Shown in pieces: positions 36,601-42,354 of a DNA stretch of 42,354 nucleotides. The stretch comes from Temnopleurus reevesii. Lineage: Eukaryota; Echinodermata; Echinoidea; Temnopleuroida; Temnopleuridae. The notes below the pieces were generated by a model. That model saw only the letters and a list, made by a program, of their open reading frames with translations. It was not told the DNA's origin and made no database searches. Each line of letters starts with the position of its first letter. Positions within the stretch are counted from its first letter, which is position 1. Made by a program: the position numbers and the translations under genes. Location of the stretch: NCBI GenBank assembly GCA_036244855.1, contig BQKZ01002479.1, forward strand, positions 42,047-84,400, written 5' to 3'.

Positions 36601-37646
36601 GTCATCTCAATGAGCTCTGCTCACCCAGGCAGTATCATAGTTACAGTCTGTATAATATTCAAAAGTATTGCTGACCTGGGATATGTTTTGCCCATTTAGG
36701 CAGAAAAAGAAAGAATTGTTTTGATGATCTCAACGGACCGACCCTCTGAAAATGGGTTCTTTTTTGTTTGTTTTCTATTTACTTATTTTCAAATTGGATA
36801 TCACAGCAGGATTATAGATAAACATGTGGAATACAGACTGAAGAGTAATTTTCATTTAGTCTTTGGCCTTTCATTGTCTTGCAAGTCTTATTTTCTGAAT
36901 AAATTGTGTGAATTGTGTTAATCAAAATGTTTTCAACCAATACCCTATTTAAAAAAAAAAATGATTCGATCAAAAAGAAATTGGGGAAGGGGGTCTTGTG
37001 ACTAATTCTAAGAAAGACTTGTATCAGTTCATGTGCTCAATGATTAAGAATAATATGACAATTATAAACATAGGGCTCCCAGTCTTGCATGATTTTTTTT
37101 TTACTGATTTCTTACAACTTGGTCAAGCACAGCCCATAACTCACTTTATAACAGAGCCAATACAATATACTTCCGGTTTGTTAGAGAATCTAACCATCTC
37201 TAATAAAAAAGAAGCAACAAACCACCAATGCACTTCCTGAGGAAACTCTAAATAGGCTCCTCAATTTCTACACGCCTCATGTCTGGGCAACATTAGTACT
37301 GCATACAGTTACAAAGCAATTGTCATTATCTTTCACACTTTAACCAAAAGCGGTTATCCTTCCAACAATATACAGTTAGTGAAATCCTCTAAAAACATTG
37401 AAGACAAAGTTACTCTGAGCAATGTAACTCACAAAAATGTTCAACCAAATGGGGTGAAGTCAATATGGTAGAGCTCTATATATGCAGACCTACTTGGATT
37501 TATATATTTATACTAAACCTTACCTGGTTCTTGAGTACTACCCCAAGATCTCCAGCTTTCATGATATCCCTAATGATGGAACCAGCCTTGCTAGCTATAG
37601 CATAGGATGCAGACATCACCTGCATAAACTGCGCTGTAGAAGACAT
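15960..37646 (-). CDS. BPNT1: 3'(2'),5'-bisphosphate nucleotidase, BPNT1-type (7 exons)
   Basis: The minus-strand exons 37524-37646, 25937-26038, 22895-22996, 21084-21132, 18027-18313, 17296-17401 and 15960-16108 join in phase into 305 residues; human BPNT1 has 308. The enzyme removes a phosphate from 3'-phosphoadenosine 5'-phosphate to give AMP, clearing the by-product of sulfotransferases; the family is magnesium-dependent and lithium-sensitive, and acts in the cytosol. Visible motifs: GEE (E74, E75), [11 protein letters not shown] (metal ligands D115 and D118), TTTRSH, and [11 protein letters not shown] (ligand D244), the two inositol-phosphatase-family signatures. The end [12 protein letters not shown] also matches the family. 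There is no signal peptide or membrane anchor, which argues against the Golgi relative BPNT2. The start gives an N-terminus within one residue of the human length. All key residues are present, so it should be active. Confidence 0.97.
17296..17401 (-). CDS. BPNT1: BPNT1 exon 6 (second family signature)
   Basis: Acceptor CTCTCTCATAG, donor GGAG|GTAGGC. It encodes residues 222-256, including [20 protein letters not shown] with metal ligand D244. Confidence 0.95.
18027..18313 (-). CDS. BPNT1: BPNT1 exon 5 (largest coding exon)
   Basis: Acceptor TTATCAG, donor AAG|GTATGC. It completes glycine 126 and encodes residues 127-221, including [22 protein letters not shown] and VITTTRSHG, all closely matching BPNT1. 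It is clearly more GC-rich than the flanking introns. Confidence 0.96.
18381..18405. repeat. Short perfect hairpin
   Basis: CAAATGTCGT, a five-base loop CCTAC, and ACGACATTTG. It lies in BPNT1 intron 4 at the edge of a repeat-rich block; a related ACGACATTT word recurs near 20362, so it may mark an element end. Confidence 0.6.
19411..20250. repeat. Tandem repeat block (unit about 367 bp) interrupted by an assembly gap
   Basis: The segment 19411-19517 recurs at 19769-19880 (shared AAGATATATGTTA, AGTAAACCGCCA and CTGTATAGACTC; period about 367 bp). A later part of the unit at 19706 (GATTGGAGTAAAA) recurs beyond the gap at 20233. At least two and probably three diverged units are present, inside BPNT1 intron 4. 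Confidence 0.7.
19881..20216. other. Assembly gap (336 N)
   Basis: The run of N bases falls inside a tandem repeat block, which probably explains the failed assembly. Open frames running through it are meaningless. Confidence 0.99.
20855..20981 (+). mobile_element. Possible 3' tail of a non-LTR retrotransposon
   Basis: A short GC-richer segment (CACACGGACCCCACGAAGGA, GATGGGCGAGCTGAATGTGG) leads into AATAAATTCAATTCAATTCA, a short-repeat tail of the kind seen at CR1/L2-type LINE 3' ends. No reverse transcriptase frame is present, so only a 5'-truncated fragment could be here. Confidence 0.4.
21084..21132 (-). CDS. BPNT1: BPNT1 exon 4 (49-nt exon with the metal-binding signature)
   Basis: Acceptor GTTTTTCAG, donor CAAG|GTAAT. 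It encodes residues 110-125 plus one base: the [13 protein letters not shown] motif with ligands D115 and D118. It is too short for ORF finders and easily missed. Confidence 0.95.
21304..21477. mobile_element. MITE family B, copy 1 (diverged)
   Basis: It shares AAACGCGCATTTT, ATATGCGCATCTA and GATTGGC.CGTTCCGATCAA with the copy at 22662-22837, and ends in TTTTGAACAACTCCCCC. The left end is degraded, so the start is approximate. Confidence 0.6.
21495..21720. repeat. Dispersed repeat N, copy 1
   Basis: This region resembles 38086-38300: both hold ATCAAAATCAATGTTTAGTG, a TTAATTC.ATTT stretch and GATAGATC/GATATCTTGATCG-like words in the same order. It is an old repeat of unknown class. Confidence 0.45.
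22662..22837. mobile_element. MITE family B, copy 2 (full length, 176 bp)
   Basis: The ends are GGCGGTGTTGCTCAAAA and, inverted, GGGGGTGTCGCTCAAAA. The flanks are TAA on the left and TTA on the right. It holds internal GCGC-rich words and repeated GATCAACTGCAA-like motifs, and is the best full-length copy of family B here. Confidence 0.75.
22895..22996 (-). CDS. BPNT1: BPNT1 exon 3 (variable acidic loop)
   Basis: Acceptor TGTACATGTAG, donor GAT|GTAAG. It encodes residues 76-109, an acidic serine-rich stretch ([16 protein letters not shown]) matching the variable loop of BPNT1. The phase is 0 at both ends. Confidence 0.9.
24831..24886. repeat. GA microsatellite
   Basis: A nearly pure (GA)n run of more than 25 units, including a CACAGA interruption, in BPNT1 intron 2. 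Confidence 0.95.
25937..26038 (-). CDS. BPNT1: BPNT1 exon 2
   Basis: Acceptor TTTCATTACAG, donor GAGGAG|GTGAGT. It encodes residues 42-75, with the DDPQTEADR motif and the metal-ligand segment ITVIGEE. The phase is 0 at both ends. Confidence 0.95.
26421..26614. mobile_element. MITE G (194 bp) in BPNT1 intron 1
   Basis: The terminal inverted repeats are TTCCACAAATGTGTCATGTC on the left and its near-inverse (GACAAGACACTTTTGTGGAA) on the right. The interior has inverted TTGAAATT/AATTTCAA words. No clear target duplication. Confidence 0.65.
27120..28380. repeat. Pyrimidine-rich degenerate satellite (unit about 190 bp)
   Basis: About 1.2 kb of the plus strand is dominated by C and T. Recognisable units recur: CACCTGTTATCCACCTGCC near 27833, CATTATTCACTCGCCC near 28016 and CATCTGTTATTCATTTGCCC near 28213, each followed by a CATCATTTCTG-like and a CTCTCTTCCTC-like word. 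The period is about 185-195 bp. It embeds (CT)n at about 27526-27545 and 28176-28193, and (CA)n at about 27637-27664 and 28306-28320. Long open frames here are low-complexity artefacts. The BPNT1 transcript strand is purine-rich. Confidence 0.75.
28420..28750. promoter_or_regulatory. Less AT-rich intronic island with CRE and CCAAT motifs
   Basis: Non-repetitive, CpG-containing sequence in an AT-rich intron. It contains a full CRE palindrome TGACGTCA at 28532-28539 directly followed by an inverted CCAAT (ATTGG). This could be an enhancer or an alternative promoter of BPNT1. The open frame at 28541-28738 shows no known protein similarity. Confidence 0.35.
29965..30246. mobile_element. MITE H (282 bp) in BPNT1 intron 1
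   Basis: The ends are GGTAATTCCATAAATGAG and CTCATTTATGGAATTACC, a perfect 18-base inverted repeat, with a second inverted layer just inside (GGTGTCCCAGTTATA and TATAACTGGGACACC). This is a well preserved, non-coding element. Confidence 0.85.
30531..30742. promoter_or_regulatory. Less AT-rich intronic island with MEF2-like sites
   Basis: A non-repetitive, CpG-containing segment. CTATTTTTAG at 30625-30634 is a perfect MEF2 consensus, and CCAAAAATAG about 55 bases later is a near match on the other strand; both are followed by GCCG-type words. Candidate enhancer; purely motif-based. Confidence 0.3.
33120..33560. promoter_or_regulatory. Complex intronic segment, possible regulatory element
   Basis: A non-repetitive segment with more CpG and balanced composition than its surroundings. 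It contains GCTAAAAATAC and the word TCTAAAAATAATGCTGA, which recurs at about 33871. I see no exon or repeat signature. Weak. Confidence 0.2.
34637..34856. repeat. (AAT)n-headed dispersed repeat
   Basis: An (ATA)n run is followed by CTTTTATATCGCGCTTATCA, CCAAGCGCTCTACAATA and ACCCATTCACCTCACCTGGG. From general knowledge, a very similar layout is common in marine invertebrate genomes as a dispersed non-coding repeat. It supports the marine-animal assignment but cannot fix the class. Confidence 0.55.
35457..35490. repeat. Perfect 14-bp hairpin
   Basis: AAGCCGTACAATAT, loop TAAGCC, then ATATTGTACGGCTT. All 14 pairs are intact. It lies about 60 bases before element E and may belong to a related structure. 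Confidence 0.8.
35553..35690. mobile_element. Hairpin MITE E (138 bp)
   Basis: Nearly the whole element is one inverted repeat: ATATTGGATGGC at the left and GCCATCCAATAT at the right, with arms of about 66 bp. Each arm carries two copies of AATATTGCAC, so the motif occurs four times in alternating orientation. Confidence 0.8.
37524..37646 (-). CDS. BPNT1: BPNT1 exon 1 (start codon)
   Basis: It encodes residues 1-41 ([10 protein letters not shown] start, then SYAIASKAG and GDLGVV). The ATG has A at -3. An upstream TAG at 37673-37671 is in frame, and it coincides with a good splice acceptor (GTCTTTCTGCTAG|GG). The mature exon may therefore begin at 37670, with a 5' UTR exon further upstream. 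Confidence 0.93.
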
Positions 37647-38085
37647 CTTTCCTTCGATTACAGAACCACCCTAGCAGAAAGACACAGACCAAACTATTCT
37701 AGAGTCCTACCCTACCAGCACTGCAGACCTGTATGGACTATTAAACTGACTAGACATGTACGTGCTGAAATACCCACGCCTCACGCAGTGCACTGGTACA
37801 TAGCAAACACAATTCCCAGAGTAAAATAGCAAACTCACAATTGGTGTGTACATTGATAAAGCTTACTGGTACTTTGTAAAAGCTTGTGTACAGATCTATC
37901 TTGTTTGAAATAGGAGATATTGGGTCTTGTTTGTGCTCTCTTAGCTATGATCTTTGGTCCCCCAAGTTGACTCTCAAGTTGAACTTTGTCTAGCCTCTTC
38001 TTCTGATTAACCCATCGAGTACTAAATTTTGTGATTCCTCATAGATTTTGCATATTGAATCACATGTTCCTTTATTCAAACTTTT

Positions 38086-38300
38086 CGTTGAAAAAAATCT
38101 TAGTTACCTGGTCCTCAATGCTACTGAATTTGCTATTGTTAAAATTAGACATCAAAATCAATGTTTAGTGCTAAAAAAACTAGAAATTAAAAGTGACCTA
38201 CACAGGCACATTGCATATATGCAGGAATCATGTGTCCATTGTAGACTTAATTCGATTTGAATAGATCTCTTGATAGATCAAACGTAACTTCCTTCATTTT
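38086..38300. repeat. Dispersed repeat N, copy 2
   Basis: It matches 21495-21720 in word order, best at ATCAAAATCAATGTTTAGTG (38151-38170). Divergence is high and the ends are uncertain. Confidence 0.45.
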
Positions 38301-38900
38301 TTCTATATTCTTTCTCTACATTCAGATTTCGGCAATCTGAATGTAATAACATGGGTCAGACAGCTTAAAATTACAATATGTTTAAAATGAAAAATAATAA
38401 TGTGGTAATGTAGTCAACCCACTGAATGTGATTTGAATTCGGAAGACATATATTCTTCTAAGGTTTCAGGAGTCCTGGATAAATAACGGAGGTTTTTTTT
38501 AATTCATTACTTTTTTTTAAAGGGGGCAGAGAACCCTAGCACCTTGAGAAGAATCAAAGTTGTTTTATTTTTTCAATTCATCATGATAAACATTTAATTT
38601 TTTTCAATTCAATATCTTAAAGACCAAACAGGCTTTTAATGTCATGGCATGTTTAGGGTAGTTAGTTTGTTTTTGTAGTATACTTCCAACTAGCAACTTA
38701 AAATCTTTAGCCTCAGATATCCTTTAACAAAAAAAAATATATATTTTCTATGATCAAGAAAAAAAAATGTGCATCTTGGTCGTCTCACTTCCTCATACAA
38801 TGTACACATACTACTGTATCCCAGATTCATACACCTTTCTAACTTACGTCAAATCAATGAAAACAATAATCCTCGGTGGAAAACCTGAGCCAGAAATGCA

Positions 38901-39085
38901 AATAAGCAGGGTATTGAAAACAAGTAAGTGTGCTAGTTTCCAAAAGTTCTAAGATATCTTGCGTTTTATAATTTTTTTAAATTTATAGTGTACATGTACA
39001 AGGGAATAAGCAGGGTATAGCGCACTAGTTTCCCCTAATTCGAAGATATCAATTATCGTGGATTTCAATTTTTTTTAGACTTACC
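38901..39085. repeat. Degenerate tandem duplication (period 104 bp)
   Basis: AATAAGCAGGGTAT at 38901 recurs at 39005, each followed by a CTAGTTTCC word, an AAGATATC word and a TTTTTTT run. Two units are seen. Confidence 0.55.
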
Positions 39086-39411
39086 ATGGAAATTACAGAC
39101 TACAAGTAATTGTGTCTACACCATAATTGTTAAAGATATTTCTGAGGTATTTGAAGAGAGCTACATGTATAAAGTCCCCAAACTAGGGATGGATTAGAAG
39201 CCACTCTACATTTATACTCAGTGTGGCAATTAACGCCAATTAAAAAGCAATAGTATCGGTCAGAAAAAGTTTTCTCATTGATTAAAAAAAAAAACTCATT
39301 TATGAGAGAAATAAGAACGAGAAGAGAGTGAACTGTAAAAAAAACTTCGAAGAATGTTTCTCCAGGTTTTAATTAATAGGTTCATAAATAACAAAATTAC
39401 AGAAACACTTG

Positions 39412-39853
39412 GGCCCATATTCTGATGTCAGGTTAAACTTAAACTAGAATTTAAATCTGTGGTTTAAGTATGGGAAGCCAAAAGAGGCTTGAATCTATAA
39501 CAGTCCGTGTTTAATTTACCAGCATATTTGGCATTCATAGTATTAAAAACTGTCTTGGAATAAAAACTTAGGGGGTGTTGCTCAAAATCAACTGCAAATC
39601 AATTTAACAAGATGCGCATGAAACAATGATTTTGATTGGCGCGTACCGATCAACTCCCAACGTACGATCAATTGCAACCTTTGAGCAACAACCCCTTAGA
39701 TAGTTTTCTACATTATTAGAGCATGGGACAAGAGAGCAGTTAATATAAGAATTATACAGTTAAGATTAAATGTTTTGGCACTTTGGGCTTTCAGTACTTA
39801 AACCACAGATTTAGATTCGAGTTTAAATTAAACCTGATATCAGAATACCGGCC
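39412..39853. mobile_element. MITE family A, copy 2 (interrupted by MITE B)
   Basis: The ends are GGCCCATATTCTGATGTCAG and the inverse of GGCCGGTATTCTGATATCAG. TTG lies directly on both sides (39409-39411 and 39854-39856). After removing MITE B and one TTA it is 314 bp. It shows the empty target site of element K. Confidence 0.8.
39571..39695. mobile_element. MITE family B, copy 3 (internally deleted, nested in A)
   Basis: The ends are GGGGGTGTTGCTCAAA and TTTGAGCAACAACCCC, flanked by TTA at 39568-39570 and 39696-39698. About 50 bp of the interior present in the 22662 copy is missing. MITE A copy 1 shows the empty site (AACTTAAATAGTTTTC). Confidence 0.85.
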
Positions 39854-40592
39854 TTGAAGTTCATGTGAAAAGGAAAAAAGGGTTAAATATTCAGGTCGGG
39901 CCATTTTCAGAGTGTTGGTGGGTGAATAGCAACGAAAAAGTGTCTTTGATTTCTCTGCCTATAAGTGGAGATTGTGTGAACTATCTTCGGAGTTAAAAAC
40001 AAGTCTATATCCTGACACTTTTACTGCCTCAATCACTTATTCTTCATGACTCCTTGAATTTTATGTGTCAGCAAAAGTTCACGTTTTTGTATCACGAAAG
40101 GGATTTTCCCGTACTCAAAATTGTATCCAAACAGATTGTTTTATATTACCCCAGTGTATAATTCACACATCAAACTGTTTTCTAATGTAGACTATTAGAT
40201 CTTCGTGATATTCATCAAGTGCCGATTAAATTTTCAGGGAATAAAAACAAAAATCCAGGGCCAGAATGCCGATGCTGTGCAGAAGGTATCTAATATTTAC
40301 AAAAAGATATTAAAACCCCTGTTGTGTTAATGACTGTCCACCTAAGATAGTTTTTCAATTAGAGGGGAATAATTTGAACAAAATAGTATGAAAGGAATTA
40401 GCAGAATTTGTTGTTGGTTTCAAGAAATTACACTCATTTACATTCTCTTGTAAATTACCCTTTGTTCTTTAAATAGGCAACACTTGATGACATCGTGTAC
40501 AATCGGCACTCCATTTATATTCTACATGAAATTTCACTTTTCCTAAACATCTGATAACTATTCGATATGTAGAAAGTCATTATTTTATTTTT

Positions 40593-40714
40593 ACTAAATA
40601 TTCATATTTTCAGTTCATGTTCTTGTCCAAGGGTACAGAAAATACCTTTTGATNACTAAATATTCATATTTTCAGTTCATGTTCTAGTCCAAGGGTACAG
40701 AAAATACCTTTTGA
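40593..40714. repeat. 60-bp direct duplication around a single N
   Basis: 40593-40652 and 40655-40714 are the same 60-bp sequence with one difference (CTTGTCC versus CTAGTCC), separated by T and N. This is best read as overlapping contig ends not merged, not as biology. Confidence 0.85.
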
Positions 40715-41220
40715 GAAAATTGGGAAAGCATGAAATTTCATGTACAATATAAATATACATGCTGATGATATGATTTCATCAAGCAGGGCTGTCATCAAAT
40801 TTTGTCAATTTGCATCTCTAACAGAACAAATAATTTACAAGAAAAAAATGGGGAAATTTTCAAATCACCTAACCAATTTTGATTATTTAATTTTTGTAAG
40901 CTGTTCAAATCAGTGTTTTATTGAACTTGTAAAATAGATGGATTTCCCCTTTCACAAGGACCTGTTAGGTACCTGCACTGGTTCCCATGTTCGTTCATAG
41001 GCCATCTTCAGTGAGTAGAGCCACACACACAAAAAAAAAACATTTGGCTTTTTCTTGATTTTCACCTTGACATTACCTCCATAAAAAAAAAGAGTACTGA
41101 TAACAAATTTCTCAATACACAAAGAAACAACTAAAAATATTTAAATCATTTTAAAATAGCTCTCTGCAAAATTAAAATGTGGGTTTTATAAAACATGAAT
41201 GGAAAGATCATATAGAATAC

Positions 41221-41410
41221 CAGTGCTGCCAACCTCACATATCTCAATATTCTATCATTTCATCATAAAAATCTTATACAAAAAATCCTAATTTCACACT
41301 CCTTACACTTTTCAACAATGTTTCTCAAGAATCTAGAATAGCATATTTTTTCCTTTAAATTTCCTATTGATATAGTAAATTGGATAAAATCCTATAATTT
41401 GGCAGCTCTG
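41221..41410. mobile_element. hAT-like MITE M (190 bp)
   Basis: The inverted ends CAGTGCTGCCAA and TTGGCAGCTCTG fit the hAT-type CAGNGNTGCCAA pattern. I cannot see an 8-bp target duplication, so assignment rests on the termini. Interior AT-rich, non-coding. Confidence 0.55.
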
Positions 41411-42354
41411 CATTGAACTTTAATAAAATATACCAAGGGGCCCCCAATTACATGTAATCACCTCTCAAACATGACAGTGCTCTCTACAACAGAGTTTCCG
41501 TATTGAACGCTGCATACATGCACTTCCCAGCATCAAGAATACTGATGTCACACTTAAAACTCTGTTGTACCAAGAGAAGGCAGAATACTGTGAAAAAGAG
41601 TACATGCAAAAAGTTGCTCAACACTTGCTCAAGGGCAATTATCCCCCCAAAATTCAAAACGAGAGCAAAAACTAAACATCCAAATTTTAAACAAATCTAC
41701 TGTATCCCCCCCCCCCCGGTCATTGATTAATGGGGCAATCTATCTCTGATTAAGTGGCAAAAGAAAAGAAAATAAATTAAAGAGGAAAGAGAGCACCAAG
41801 TAAATAAAATATTTGTTTTACCTTATTTAGGTATTTCCATCTTGATTACATTGTAAATGTACACAATTTCTCCTTTTGCCTTCTTCCCAAATGTTGGTAT
41901 TTTTGTTTTTTATTATTTTACGATCTCATCATTTTATTATATATTTATGTTTTTTCTCTTTTTTTTTTTCTTTTTTTTTTTTTTCAAGCAGAGGAGGGGG
42001 GAGGGGAGAAGTTAGTGCTAGATGAATCAAACTGTGAGCTCCAACGATATTTGGTGACAATGCTTTGTATTTAGCTGTTCATATTTATGGGAAAATCTTA
42101 CTAGAACAGTGAAACTGAGTATGGGTTTCAATTTACATGTTTATAGTTCTTATAACACTTTTATCAATACCTATATTTTTTTGAGAACTTGTTTTGTTTT
42201 CCCCTGAGGAAGAGGGCAGGTTGCCCCCGAAAATTTGGGACTTTTAAATTAAATAAAAATTATTGGCATTAATGCACACTTCTCGTCTCGTCTTTTATAT
42301 TTTTTTGTATATCACAGGCCTTACCTGTAAATTTCAATCTTTTTTTTTTTTTTT

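Larger units (their letters stand above)
26039..37523 (-). other. BPNT1 intron 1 (11.5 kb)
   Basis: This is the longest intron. It holds MITE G, the pyrimidine satellite, MITE H, the AAT-headed repeat, the hairpins at 35.5 kb, and three possible regulatory islands. Between these the sequence is AT-rich with no gene I can support. Donor CAG|GTAAGG and acceptor TTTCATTACAG are canonical. Confidence 0.9.
37674..42354. other. Region upstream of the BPNT1 coding start, no recognisable gene
   Basis: Any BPNT1 promoter and 5' UTR exon should lie here or beyond the window, but I cannot place them. It contains repeat N copy 2, a short tandem duplication, MITE A copy 2 with nested MITE B, a misassembly at 40654, a hAT-like MITE, C and T homopolymers, and a terminal T run. 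Confidence 0.55.

Overview
The window is AT-rich animal nuclear DNA. It carries two intact multi-exon genes with GT-AG introns in a tail-to-tail arrangement, separated and interrupted by many short terminal-inverted-repeat elements. The gene structure, multi-kilobase introns, frequent TACATGTA-type words, GA/CT and CA microsatellites and many MITE-like elements suggest a marine invertebrate, possibly an echinoderm such as a sea urchin. That assignment is inference; nothing in the window fixes the species. Nothing prokaryotic or CRISPR-like was seen, and no convincing tRNA or rRNA was found by eye.

Layout. 1-1930: no gene; a GC-rich inverted-repeat element and homopolymer tracts. 1932-2006: a compact candidate promoter with two CCAAT boxes, an E-box and two GGCGCGC (E2F-like) sites. 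2063-7634 (+): a four-exon gene for a 219-residue RING finger plus C2HC zinc finger protein with a basic tail, probably a ubiquitin E3 ligase. Its introns hold several mobile elements, including a three-level nested block at 4216-5326. 7635-15959: the shared 3' intergenic space, with a candidate long 3' UTR, three copies of one hairpin MITE, a large foldback and other elements. 15960-37646 (-): a seven-exon gene for a 305-residue BPNT1-type 3'(2'),5'-bisphosphate nucleotidase; every exon phase joins correctly. Its introns hold a tandem repeat block with an assembly gap (19881-20216), microsatellites, a roughly 1.2 kb pyrimidine-rich degenerate satellite, several MITEs and three less AT-rich islands that may be regulatory. 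37674-42354: upstream of BPNT1, with repeats and a probable local misassembly at a single N (40654), but no recognisable gene.

The two genes have no evident shared pathway. BPNT1 clears phosphoadenosine phosphate made by sulfation reactions; the RING protein is probably nuclear and may be controlled with the cell cycle, judged from its promoter. The most informative unusual structure is the set of nested elements: two copies of one MITE family (A) each carry a different passenger (K or B), so each copy shows the other's empty insertion site. No clearly new biochemical system was found.
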